Shown here piece by piece: positions 17,204-25,521 of a DNA stretch of 64,000 nucleotides; the first letter of the stretch is position 1, and every line of letters begins with the position of its first letter. Both the position numbers and the translations under genes were made by a program. This stretch comes from Ponticaulis profundi (lineage in GTDB: Bacteria > Pseudomonadota > Alphaproteobacteria > Caulobacterales > Hyphomonadaceae): assembly GCF_042659465.1 (NCBI RefSeq), contig NZ_JBHSSW010000004.1, positions 314,866-378,865 on the forward strand, written 5' to 3'. The notes under the pieces are model-generated. The model searched no databases and was not told the DNA's origin. It worked only from the letters and a program-made list of their open reading frames with translations.

Positions 17204-17818
17204 TCAGTATCCGCCAGCAATGGCGCCGATAATCACGCCAGCGATCAGGCCGGTTCCAATAGCGGTCAGATAGGCATCGCCATCATAATTGACCCAGTAG
17301 TGACCGCGCGGCGGGGTATAAAGACCATAACGCCAGTAATCGTTCACAACATAACGGGACGGATAATAGGCGCGTGTGCCGACCCCATACCGTGGGCTGT
17401 AATTGCGGTATCGCGGAATGGAATAGACACGCGGTGCATAGCGAACGCGCACTTTCGGATCATAGCGATAGCTTGGACGATAGTTGGGGCCAGGGAAGCG
17501 CTTATAGTTCGAATAGCGATACGGGTTCACGCGCGGTTGATAGCGACGGTCATAATGATCGCCTCTGCCACGTTTGCCGCGATCCCAATGGCCATCCCAG
17601 CCTCCACGCCGGTCGCCGCGATCGCCTCTGCGGTCATGGCCGTTATACCGGCGATCACCGCCCGGGCGCCCATAGCCGCGATCATTCTTGCCAGCATAAC
17701 CGCGGTCGAAATCGCGTCCACCGCGTGGGTTTCCATCTGCAAATGCCGGCGTCGCTGTTCCGACGAGGACAAGGCTGCCCGTAAGAAGCGCAATGCCGGC
17801 CATCCTGAATGGCTTCAT
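17204..17818 (-). CDS. RcnB-like exported protein rich in Arg, Gly and Tyr
   Basis: The start at 17818 is set by AAAGGAGG upstream and yields a signal peptide ending near PAFA. A low-complexity central region of Arg, Gly, Asp and Tyr follows, then a C-terminal RcnB/YXPG-type domain, DYWRYGLYTPPRGHYWV, with YDGDAYLTAIGTGLIAGVI after it. RcnB of E. coli is a periplasmic protein linked to nickel/cobalt homeostasis. No efflux pump such as RcnA is adjacent, so a metal role is only family-based inference. Confidence 0.75.
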   Translation of the reverse strand: MKPFRMAGIALLTGSLVLVGTATPAFADGNPRGGRDFDRGYAGKNDRGYGRPGGDRRYNGHDRRGDRGDRRGGWDGHWDRGKRGRGDHYDRRYQPRVNPYRYSNYKRFPGPNYRPSYRYDPKVRVRYAPRVYSIPRYRNYSPRYGVGTRAYYPSRYVVNDYWRYGLYTPPRGHYWVNYDGDAYLTAIGTGLIAGVIIGAIAGGY

Positions 17819-17935
17819 GAGAAAGCCTCCTTTGTTCTGGCCCCCACACACATGCGCAAAACATGTCAGCTGGAAGCTGAATGGTTTCTGAACAAAGTGT
17901 TAAGCTTGCTTCTGGTTCCCGGATCTCCCCGCGTT

Positions 17936-18886
17936 TCAGTCTTTGATCAGGCCGATCTCACGCAGGCGTTCCAGCAGATACGCATTCGCCGTGATCGAAC
18001 CCGGATAGTGGTTTGGGTTCTCATCGGTCACGCAATTGTCCAGAGACGCGATTTCAACATCCGGTTCGAAGTGCAGGAAGAATGGCATCGAGTAACGACT
18101 GAAACGGGACCGCTCGGGAGCCGGGTTCACAACCTGGTGCGTGGTGGACTGCAGGACATTGTTCGTCAGGCGCTGTAGCATGTCGCCAACATTGATCACC
18201 ATTGAACCTTCAGGTGCGTAGACCGGGATCCAGTTGTCAGCGCCGCGCGGCTTGACCTGCAGGCCAGCTTCGTCCGCACCGAGCAGAAGCGTAATGACAT
18301 TGATGTCTTCATGAGCTGCCGCACGGACAGATCCTTCAGCTGGCGGCGTTTCCTGAGCCGGGTAGTGCAGCAGGCGGAGGATGGAATTTCCTTCCTTTAC
18401 GCGCTTGGTGAAGTAGTCGGCTTCCAGGTCGAGGCCAATCGCGATGCTGCGCAGCAGATCCTGGCCGAGCATGTCGAACGCTTGAAACAGCTCGTTGGTG
18501 GCACCGTCAAAGTCGCTGACCTCGGAGACGCTTGGCGTTTCAGCCATGATATCGGCTTTCGGGTGATCTGCCGGAAGGTTGCGGCCCGTGTGCCAGAATT
18601 CTTTCAGGTCGATCGCCGCCACGCCTTTTGCATTCTCCGTGCCGAACGGCGTATATCCACGCTGGCCACCGCCTTGCGGATCGAAATAGTTTTGCTTCAG
18701 GTCAGCGGGCAGGGCGAAGAAGTCGCGTGATGCTTTATAGGCGCGATCAATCAGAGCCTGATCCAGTCCGTGATCCTCGATGACGGCAAATCCCGTCTCT
18801 TTGAAAGAGGTCATCAGGGCATTGCGAAATGCCTCAGCATTCTGATCGCGGAGTTTCAGTGAGATGGGTTTGATTTCGAAAGACAT
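17936..18886 (-). CDS. Isopenicillin N synthase-like 2-oxoglutarate/Fe(II) oxygenase
   Basis: From the ATG at 18886 (MSFEIKPISL) the 316-residue protein follows the DIOX_N plus 2OG-Fe(II) architecture: GFAVIEDHGL, then the iron ligands H and D in AAHEDINVITLLLG, a distal His in STTHQVVNPAPERSRFSRY, and the Arg/Ser cosubstrate motif in that same segment. Such enzymes hydroxylate or oxidise small molecules; the substrate is unknown. Longer in-frame starts up to 19021 lack family similarity. Confidence 0.88.
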   Translation of the reverse strand: MSFEIKPISLKLRDQNAEAFRNALMTSFKETGFAVIEDHGLDQALIDRAYKASRDFFALPADLKQNYFDPQGGGQRGYTPFGTENAKGVAAIDLKEFWHTGRNLPADHPKADIMAETPSVSEVSDFDGATNELFQAFDMLGQDLLRSIAIGLDLEADYFTKRVKEGNSILRLLHYPAQETPPAEGSVRAAAHEDINVITLLLGADEAGLQVKPRGADNWIPVYAPEGSMVINVGDMLQRLTNNVLQSTTHQVVNPAPERSRFSRYSMPFFLHFEPDVEIASLDNCVTDENPNHYPGSITANAYLLERLREIGLIKD

Positions 18887-19200
18887 GCGCAAATCCCGAA
18901 GTTTTGGTGGACCATAGCCTGCTTTGAGCGGGCGAGCCACGATGCGGATGTCGCACCTACTTCTTTTGTGTTGGCGTGTGAAGTCTGTTTTGCATACGAA
19001 TATTAGGAGTGCAGAAACCAAGCTGAATCAAAAGTTATCATGTATTTTTTTGTCTATATTTAAATGCGACAAAATTAGTTTAATTAACCATCAAGCAATG
19101 ACTCTTGTCCTTACTTCACCTGTCGGCAGTTGCTGACGTGATGGTGGGCGTGATCGATCCCAAGAAATGGGGCGGCGCTCAGAAGTACAGGAGAGACAGA
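18887..19200. other. AT-rich intergenic region between the oxygenase and Sel1 genes
   Basis: No gene is evident. The segment 19000-19095 is markedly AT-rich and contains TTAATTAACCAT, whose TTAACCAT (19084-19091) matches the strong half of a Caulobacter CtrA site. The second half is not at the usual spacing. Promoters for the leftward oxygenase and the rightward Sel1 gene are expected here. Confidence 0.3.
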
Positions 19201-19473
19201 ATGGCTTTTTCTGAAACACAACTCGAAAGCCCTTGCGAAGAACTCGGTCCGGAGTCTGCACCGGAAGACCTTTACCGTATGGGCCTCGTCTATTCCACTG
19301 GAATGGGTGTCGCGACAGATTATGTCAAAGCGCACAAATGGTTCAATCTTGCAGCTCTGCGTGGTTACACCGAAGCCAAGGAGTCCCGTAAGGAACTGGC
19401 TGACTACATGAGCAGTGAAGAAATTGCCGAAGCGCAAAAAGCAGCACGTGAGTGGCTGAAGCTTGCACACTAA
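19201..19473 (+). CDS. Small Sel1-like repeat protein
   Basis: The 90-residue product starts at 19201 with AGGAGA upstream and contains one complete Sel1/TPR-like repeat, YRMGLVYSTGMGVATDYVKAH, continuing KWFNLAALRGY. It has no signal peptide, so it is probably cytoplasmic. Sel1 repeats mediate protein contacts. The stop lies three bases from that of the convergent hfsD gene, and both stops fall inside a 10-bp hairpin. Confidence 0.8.
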   Translation: MAFSETQLESPCEELGPESAPEDLYRMGLVYSTGMGVATDYVKAHKWFNLAALRGYTEAKESRKELADYMSSEEIAEAQKAAREWLKLAH

Positions 19474-19481
19474 GCTTCAGC
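19455..19481. terminator. Hairpin covering the stop codons of the Sel1 gene and hfsD
   Basis: GCTGAAGCTT (19455-19464) and AAGCTTCAGC (19472-19481) are exact reverse complements around a seven-base loop. The stem is made from coding bases of both convergent genes. There is no U-tract, so it may act by stabilising 3' ends and not as an intrinsic terminator. Confidence 0.4.
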
Positions 19482-20184
19482 GATTGCCTCCGGCAACGTC
19501 ATAGAACAGACTGAAATTAACGGGCAGTGCATCACGAATGTACTGCTGTATAAAAAGGTTGTGCTGCGCGATCGGTGATTTCGGTACGTAAATCACATCG
19601 AAACGCTGCAGGGCACCAAAACGCGCGAGCTGTGGATTGTAAATCCCGTCCCGCACGTTGAAGGCATAGCTTTGGGTTTGTCCGCTGGCATCACGCCGGA
19701 CCAGGATAACCTGACGCATATTCGAACTGTCGGTGAAGCCGCCAGCCATGATGATCGCTTGCAGCGGATCGATCTGGCCGGGCATTTCAAACACACCTGG
19801 CTGGCCTACTTCGCCGCCCACGAACACCTGTTGCGGTGCAAAGGTGGTCACAAGCATATCAATCGTCGGATCAACCAGCGCCTGCGCCATGGCCTGCTGA
19901 ACAGCGGACTGCGCTTGTGGTGTGGAAAGTCCGGCAATCATGACGGGCTGGATCATGGGAAGCTGCACACGACCATCCGGACCGACCGTGACGGTGCGGC
20001 TGAGTTCCGGAGCCGCCAGGAAGGAAATTTCCAGTTGGTCACCAGGGACAATCTTGTAAGCGGATCTTGAAGGCGTGAACGCTTCAAAAGCTGGTGGAGG
20101 TGTAACGCCTTCATTCTGAACAGATGACGTCGAGGCACAAGCGGAAACGAGCGCGCCAAGAATGAGCAGAGCCTGTGTCTTCAT
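19477..20184 (-). CDS. hfsD: HfsD, outer-membrane polysaccharide export lipoprotein (Wza family)
   Basis: From the ATG at 20184 the 235-residue product has a lipoprotein signal with lipobox VSAC, then the Poly_export domain (YKIVPGDQLEISFL, VGPDGRVQLPMI) and an SLBB-type segment (VFVGGEVGQPGVFEMPGQ). It would form the outer-membrane channel for the holdfast polysaccharide. It is short for Wza, as Caulobacter HfsD is. It is divergent from hfsA across 111 bases that contain one GAGTC site at 20258. Confidence 0.75.
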   Translation of the reverse strand: MKTQALLILGALVSACASTSSVQNEGVTPPPAFEAFTPSRSAYKIVPGDQLEISFLAAPELSRTVTVGPDGRVQLPMIQPVMIAGLSTPQAQSAVQQAMAQALVDPTIDMLVTTFAPQQVFVGGEVGQPGVFEMPGQIDPLQAIIMAGGFTDSSNMRQVILVRRDASGQTQSYAFNVRDGIYNPQLARFGALQRFDVIYVPKSPIAQHNLFIQQYIRDALPVNFSLFYDVAGGNR

Positions 20185-20295
20185 GGTATATGCCAATTCC
20201 TCAATTCGGGGCTGAGGATCGTCCTTAATCATCAATGAAATATTAAATGTAATTGACGAGTCTACCCTAGGGATTTGGAGCAAAAGGCCTGAAAT

Positions 20296-21786
20296 ATGCC
20301 TGCGGATGATGGTTGGACGACGGTTACGGCTGCTAGGCCGGTTTCTGCCGCATCTGCGAGCCGGTCGGGACGTCCACAGTTAACACTTGTCGATATAATC
20401 TTAATGCTCTGGCGCGCAAAATGGATCGTGCTGCTGGTGGCATTGCCGATCTTTGTCGCAAGCGTGCTTTTCGCCCTGACCTTGTCGAAACAGTATCAGG
20501 CAACTTCCCGTATCCAGGTGACGGCCGGTGAAGAGCGCGTCTTTGATCCGCTGGTCGGGGATGTGACCGCCAGCGTTCTCAGTCAGGAAGAAATCACGGA
20601 ATCTGAAATCGAGCTTCTGCATAGCCCGGTCATTGCCGACCGTGTCATCCAGAAGCTTGGCCTTGAGGTGATTTACCCGAAAATGGCCGAGGCCTACAAT
20701 AAGGCGCCAGCAGCCGACAAACCCCTGATCTATGAGCAGGCGGTGCAGGCTGTGCAGAAGAATTTCTATGCGGGCGCTGCGCCGAAAAACCCTGTTATCC
20801 GCACCGGTTTCAAAAACGAAAACCCGATTGTTGCAGCTGATGTGCTGAACACGATGATCGAGACTTACATTGAGTATCGCTCAGAGATCTTCCTGGGCGA
20901 TGACAAGGGCGTTCTGACCACGCAGCGTGAAGCGTCGAATGAAAAGCTTCTGGCAGCAGATCAGGCGATTGAGCGCTTTCTGACCGAAAACCGGATTGGT
21001 GATTTCGATACCGAGAAAACCACAACGGCTGCGCAATATGCCAGCATCACCGATGAGATGTTCAAGGTTCAGGCGCAGAAAAGCGAAGTCGATAAACGGC
21101 TCTCCGCGCTGATCTCCCAGCTTGCCTTGACGGAGCCGACCATTGATCTGTCCGTCGAAACAAACTTTCAGCAGCAATTGTTCGACCTGAAGCTCGAACG
21201 CGAGGGCCTGCTTTCCAAATACCAGCCATCAACGCCTCAGGTTCAGCAGCTCGATCGCCGCATCAATCAGATGCAGGAACTGATCGACCAGCAGGGCAAT
21301 GGCGCGGGCGTGATCCGCCGTGGACCGAATGAGGTTTATCAGTCCATGGATGCCCGCCGCGCCGAACTCGTGGCCGATTCAAGCGCGCTCGAAGGGCGTT
21401 TCGAAGAGCTGCAACGCCAGAAGCGCCAGATTGAGGAGCGTCAGCTTCAACTGACGCGTCTCGAGCCGAAGTATCAGGACCTTCTGCGCAATCGGGCGAT
21501 CCTTGAGAGCCAGGTGCGTTCGATTTCCATCCGCGAACAAGAAGAGCGCCTGAAGCGGGAAATCGCGAAAGCAGACACAGAGAATATTCAAATCCTTGAA
21601 CCTGCGCGTCCGCCAGCAAAAGGGGAAAGCAGTCGCAAGCTCGTTGCTGCGGCTGGACTGTTGTTTGGAGGCTTTACAGGTCTGATGTTTGCGCTGATCT
21701 GGGTCTTCACCCGTCCAACACTGGCGACCGCGAGCTGCGTCACCCGTACAACCGGGCTTCCAGTCCTTGCCAGCGTGAGGGCTTAA
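20296..21786 (+). CDS. hfsA: HfsA, Wzz/GumC-type chain-length and export protein
   Basis: The 496-residue product has an N-terminal Wzz domain with a first membrane segment near residues 38-58, a long periplasmic coiled-coil region (about 150-430), a proline-rich motif (EPARPPAKGES) and a second membrane segment near 450-472. No cytoplasmic kinase domain follows; that part is a separate protein, HfsB. It should link inner-membrane polymerisation to the HfsD channel. AAAAGG precedes the ATG by eight bases. First gene of hfsABC. Confidence 0.78.
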   Translation: MPADDGWTTVTAARPVSAASASRSGRPQLTLVDIILMLWRAKWIVLLVALPIFVASVLFALTLSKQYQATSRIQVTAGEERVFDPLVGDVTASVLSQEEITESEIELLHSPVIADRVIQKLGLEVIYPKMAEAYNKAPAADKPLIYEQAVQAVQKNFYAGAAPKNPVIRTGFKNENPIVAADVLNTMIETYIEYRSEIFLGDDKGVLTTQREASNEKLLAADQAIERFLTENRIGDFDTEKTTTAAQYASITDEMFKVQAQKSEVDKRLSALISQLALTEPTIDLSVETNFQQQLFDLKLEREGLLSKYQPSTPQVQQLDRRINQMQELIDQQGNGAGVIRRGPNEVYQSMDARRAELVADSSALEGRFEELQRQKRQIEERQLQLTRLEPKYQDLLRNRAILESQVRSISIREQEERLKREIAKADTENIQILEPARPPAKGESSRKLVAAAGLLFGGFTGLMFALIWVFTRPTLATASCVTRTTGLPVLASVRA

Positions 21787-21795
21787 GCGCGCGTC

Positions 21796-22500
21796 ATGAA
21801 AGACCTACGTCGAGATCTGCAACCCCTTAGCCGTTCCCTGGAGCGTATTCCCGGTCATCAGGGCGGGCGTCAGGTGATGCTCATTGGCACGGATGAGAAG
21901 GTCGATACGCCGAGTGTGGCGGCATCCCTTGCGATTATCATGTCGGGGCGCTCACAGAAATCAGCCTGGCTGATTGATCTCGACCTCGTGCATAACCAGC
22001 AATACCGCGGTTTTGAGGGGCGCACCTTTTCCAAACTTGGAAAGCCTGGCCGTGCTCTGGATGCATCGCTGAATGTCCGTCCATTCTATCAGGTCCACCC
22101 GCAAGTGCGTTCGCAGGACGGAAAAGTTCAGCGTCCTCCAAAGCTGCTTGCGGCCCATCAGGTCGGCACCACGCAATTATATGTCACGTCTTTCCGCGCG
22201 AAGGGGCTCAGGCCCGGACAAAAGCTCAACCTGACACCTGCCCCGGACTATTGGCGCCAGCTGCGACATGTCACGGACTGGGCCATTGTTGATGCGCCGC
22301 CGATCGAAAAGAGCCGGGCGGGCCTGGCCGTCTGTCGGCATATGGACGGTGTGGTGCTGGTCATGCAGCTGGACAAAACATCGGTTGATGAAATTCATGC
22401 CCTGCGCGATGAAATCGAAGCCCATGGTGGCCATTGCCTCGGGGTCGTCGCGACGGGAGTGAAGGCTGATGCCAGATTCGCAGACCGCTTCGCGATATAG
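21796..22500 (+). CDS. hfsB: HfsB, CpsD/Wzc-type ATPase domain with a degenerate P-loop
   Basis: The 234-residue protein keeps the scaffold of a bacterial tyrosine kinase (BY-kinase) domain: a beta-strand VMLIG, a Walker A' region AWLIDLDLV (57-65) and a Walker B-like DWAIVDAPP. The expected P-loop GxxxxGK[ST] reads GTDEKVDTPSVAA (31-43), with no Gly-Lys-Ser/Thr. No tyrosine cluster is present at the C-terminus (ending ADRFAI). It is therefore probably a non-catalytic partner of HfsA. It sits nine bases after hfsA and overlaps hfsC. Confidence 0.68.
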   Translation: MKDLRRDLQPLSRSLERIPGHQGGRQVMLIGTDEKVDTPSVAASLAIIMSGRSQKSAWLIDLDLVHNQQYRGFEGRTFSKLGKPGRALDASLNVRPFYQVHPQVRSQDGKVQRPPKLLAAHQVGTTQLYVTSFRAKGLRPGQKLNLTPAPDYWRQLRHVTDWAIVDAPPIEKSRAGLAVCRHMDGVVLVMQLDKTSVDEIHALRDEIEAHGGHCLGVVATGVKADARFADRFAI

Positions 22501-23827
22501 AGACACGGGCGCTCAAGCACCCGCCAGGACGTTCTGGCGTGATGCGGAAAAAGGTATCATCGTCTTCTGCCTGCTTCTTTTCTCGCAGGCTTTGCTCGGG
22601 CGTTTGTTTGCAACAGAAGAAAATCCGGAGGGCGGCGCTTTCCTCCGCTTCATCTGGTTGCCAATCTACGCTTATGTGATGTGCCAGATCGTTCTGAACT
22701 GGCGAAACATGACAGCCATTGTGCTGCGCTCACCCTTCCTCGTTGCCCTGGCCGTGCTCTCCATGGCGTCTATGATGTGGTCGCTCGACCCGGGGACATC
22801 ACTGCGCCGCGGATTTGCAGCGATCTGTACAACAGCCTTCGGTTTTTATCTGGCTGCGACGTTATCCTGGAAAGAATTGCTGCGCTGTCTGGGCGTCACC
22901 TGGCTGATCCTGGCGATCGGCAATTTCCTCGCCGGCGCGCTGATGCCGGGCTTTGGCATCATGCACGAAATACATGTCGGTGCCTGGCGGGGGCTGTGGT
23001 TTGAAAAGAACGCCATGGGCGGACATCTGGCGCGTGCGGCGTTTCTCTACGCGTTTCTGATTGTCGTCGATGTCGATCGTCGCAAGCTGTGGGGTTTCTG
23101 CTTTCTGATTTCACTTGCGCTGGTTCTGCTGTCCACGTCGAAGACGTCGCTGTTAGGTCTCTTACTAGGGATCGGTGTGATCGGAGCCTATCTCTGGATG
23201 CGCCGGGGGAAGCTGATTGCGGTGAGCGCGCTCTGGCTCGGCATATCCAGCGTCATGGCCGTGGTGCTGGTTGTGCTGGTGTCACCGGAAACCGTGGTTG
23301 CTATTCTCGGGCGTGACCTCACGCTCACAGGGCGCACGGATATCTGGGAAGTCCTCTTTCGTATTATGGAAGACCGGCCAAATCTCGGCTTTGGTTATGG
23401 AACATTCTGGGCGAAGGATAGCCCGCCCGCTCATATGGTGCGTCTGGAAACAGAGTGGGAAGTGCCGACAGCGCACAATGGCCTGATTGAGATCATGCTG
23501 GCGATGGGCCGTGTGGGAGCTGCGTTCTTCCTGATCGACTTCCTGCTGAACATCGTCCGATCACTCCTCACCATGCATACCCGGATCACCTCCGTTTATG
23601 CGTTCGGCTTTTTCATCATCTTCGCGCTTTTCAGCATTTCAGAGAGCGTGATCCTGCAGCAGAACAGCATCACCTGGGTGATGTATTCCGCGATTGCCGG
23701 AAAACTGGCGCTCGATGCGCGCGACCGCACAAAAGCGCGCAGGAAAGCCCCTGTGGGCTATGCGGAGCCTCTGTTGAAACCGTCTCAGAATTTGCGGGGA
23801 CGGCAGGGCTCGTCAGGTCGCGTGTAA
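22469..23827 (+). CDS. hfsC: HfsC, Wzy-type holdfast polysaccharide polymerase
   Basis: The 452-residue polytopic membrane protein has around 10-12 hydrophobic segments and an O-antigen ligase/polymerase (Wzy_C) signature region, SKTSLLGLLLGIGVIG, with a large loop containing GRTDIWEVLF and GFGYGTFW. It should polymerise undecaprenyl-linked repeat units at the periplasmic face. The start at 22469 overlaps the hfsB end by 32 bases, and the stop overlaps the convergent hfsG stop by 15 bases. Confidence 0.72.
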   Translation: MPDSQTASRYRDTGAQAPARTFWRDAEKGIIVFCLLLFSQALLGRLFATEENPEGGAFLRFIWLPIYAYVMCQIVLNWRNMTAIVLRSPFLVALAVLSMASMMWSLDPGTSLRRGFAAICTTAFGFYLAATLSWKELLRCLGVTWLILAIGNFLAGALMPGFGIMHEIHVGAWRGLWFEKNAMGGHLARAAFLYAFLIVVDVDRRKLWGFCFLISLALVLLSTSKTSLLGLLLGIGVIGAYLWMRRGKLIAVSALWLGISSVMAVVLVVLVSPETVVAILGRDLTLTGRTDIWEVLFRIMEDRPNLGFGYGTFWAKDSPPAHMVRLETEWEVPTAHNGLIEIMLAMGRVGAAFFLIDFLLNIVRSLLTMHTRITSVYAFGFFIIFALFSISESVILQQNSITWVMYSAIAGKLALDARDRTKARRKAPVGYAEPLLKPSQNLRGRQGSSGRV

Positions 23828-24745
23828 TCCGTAGAATTTGAATTCGAACGGACCAAACCACAACACTTTACCGATGCCTTGCATGGTCTTGTCGTACCAG
23901 AAGGCGCGGCGCTTTGCGCGGACGAGCATCATGGCGAGCGCCACAAAGCCATAGACGAAGCTTTGACCCAGACCGACGGCCATCCAGAACAGGAGGCCCG
24001 GCAGACTGAAGCGATCACCTGACACACACAGGGTGGAGGGTGATTGTCCGTAAGCAAATGAGCGTCTCAGCGTGTAGCGAAGGGTCGCGCGGCTGGCTGG
24101 GACATGTTCAAACACGCTCGCATCTGCAGCCCAGGCAAAACGTTTGCCGAGATCATCCAGCTTGTGGAAGAGGAAATCATCTTCCCCGCCGGTCTCATTG
24201 GCGCGTGTGTCAAAGAGGGGGCGTCCCTCTGGCATCTGCTCCATGTCGAACAGGGAATTGCCGCAGCCATAAAAGTCGTCAATCACGCCGGACGCTTCAG
24301 GCCCTTTGCGTGCGAAAAAGGCTTTCAGATATTCTGCGTGTTCCAGATTGTCCGCGGGCAGGGCCGTGATGACCGGTCCAAAGGTGACGGCCGCATTATA
24401 CTGTTCATGCGCGTTCAGCAGGGTGGCGAGCCAGGTTGGCGGTGCGGACTCGTCATCGTCCAGAAACGCAATCAGTCGGCTGTTAATGGCGCTGATCGCA
24501 GCATTGCGTGCGTTCGCAACGCCCGGCGAAGGCTCATGTACATAACGAAGCGCGAAGCGCGAATTGTTGAAGCGATGGACGACCTGCTCAGCTGAGCCTT
24601 CAGGATCATTATCGACGACAACGATCTCCGCATCGTCTTCCGGCACACCTTCCTGCAACAGAATGCTATCGATGGCGCGTGTCAGCCCGTCAGGGCGTTT
24701 GATGGTCGGTATGACAACCGAGACGCGGGGGGCGTGCTGGCTCAT
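23813..24745 (-). CDS. hfsG: HfsG, family 2 glycosyltransferase of holdfast synthesis
   Basis: The 310-residue protein has a GT-A fold: VSVVIPTIKRPDGL at the start, VVVDNDPEG, and a DXD-like metal site FLDDDES (D96-D98). Acidic catalytic residues follow in NETGGEDDFLF. A hydrophobic segment near residues 248-270 may bind the membrane. In Caulobacter HfsG adds an acetamido sugar to the holdfast lipid intermediate. It is the last gene of hfsE-L-H-G, overlapping hfsH by four bases. Confidence 0.75.
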   Translation of the reverse strand: MSQHAPRVSVVIPTIKRPDGLTRAIDSILLQEGVPEDDAEIVVVDNDPEGSAEQVVHRFNNSRFALRYVHEPSPGVANARNAAISAINSRLIAFLDDDESAPPTWLATLLNAHEQYNAAVTFGPVITALPADNLEHAEYLKAFFARKGPEASGVIDDFYGCGNSLFDMEQMPEGRPLFDTRANETGGEDDFLFHKLDDLGKRFAWAADASVFEHVPASRATLRYTLRRSFAYGQSPSTLCVSGDRFSLPGLLFWMAVGLGQSFVYGFVALAMMLVRAKRRAFWYDKTMQGIGKVLWFGPFEFKFYGLHAT

Positions 24746-25521
24746 ACAACAAACCCCAGCTTTTTGGCCGTTTGGCCAGCAGTCAGAATCTCAACACCCA
24801 GATCCTTCGCCGTCTCGATGATGCTGCGTAACGCAGACGGTGTGACACCATAGGAGCTCGGTGTGTCGGACACGTCATGGGAGAAGAGGATCAACCAGCC
24901 CGGATGCTCTGCCAGATTGCGGATCGCGAAGAGCGCCTGCTCGGCTGAGGCCGGGTCGCCTTCCAGTTCGATTGCGCGAAGCTGCGCGCGATCACAATTG
25001 CCCGAATTGATGCCGCTGAGAACACCGCGCAGATTCGTAAAGCGACGCGATAGTTTGAGTTTGGCGCGAAATGAAGTCTCACCATAAGGGAAGGCGAAGC
25101 TCTCGATCGGGTGGCCCTGTGTGATGGTGTCGAGCTCGAGCAGGTTCTTGGACACCTCATCCAGCAGCACTTCATCTTCTGCCTTGCGGCAATCCAGGTG
25201 AGAGTGTGTGTGTGCGCCGATTTCATGCCCGGATTCGAGCAGGGCGCGGACATCATCGCGATTGGCCATGCGACCCATATGCGTGTCCTGATCCAACAGG
25301 CCGGTTGCTACATAATAGCTGCCGCGCACACCCAGCTCTTCCATGATCGGTGCACCGACATTCACCGCTGATTTCGGGCAATCATCAAATGACAAAGTCA
25401 GGATGGGGCGCTCGGGCGCGATCGTCACGGGCGCAGCATGCCGCCATTGCGTCAGACGACGCGTAACCTTTGAAAGGACACCACGATCAGGCGTGTAGGG
25501 CATGGCTTCAGCTTTGTTCAT
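24742..25521 (-). CDS. hfsH: HfsH, polysaccharide deacetylase of holdfast synthesis
   Basis: The product has a NodB-type deacetylase domain: the catalytic Asp pair in LSFDDCPK, the metal-binding HTHSHLD, and FAFPYGE. It should remove acetyl groups from N-acetylated sugars of the holdfast, a step needed for cohesion and adhesion in Caulobacter. No signal peptide is seen, consistent with a cytoplasmic HfsH. GGAGG six bases upstream supports the ATG at 25521; 25536 is an alternative. It overlaps hfsL by 14 bases. Confidence 0.82.
   Translation of the reverse strand: MNKAEAMPYTPDRGVLSKVTRRLTQWRHAAPVTIAPERPILTLSFDDCPKSAVNVGAPIMEELGVRGSYYVATGLLDQDTHMGRMANRDDVRALLESGHEIGAHTHSHLDCRKAEDEVLLDEVSKNLLELDTITQGHPIESFAFPYGETSFRAKLKLSRRFTNLRGVLSGINSGNCDRAQLRAIELEGDPASAEQALFAIRNLAEHPGWLILFSHDVSDTPSSYGVTPSALRSIIETAKDLGVEILTAGQTAKKLGFVV

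Noticed and set aside
21796..22500. hfsB as a frameshifted pseudogene
   Set aside because: The frame is intact, overlaps hfsC properly and keeps other motifs, so loss of the P-loop looks evolved, not accidental.
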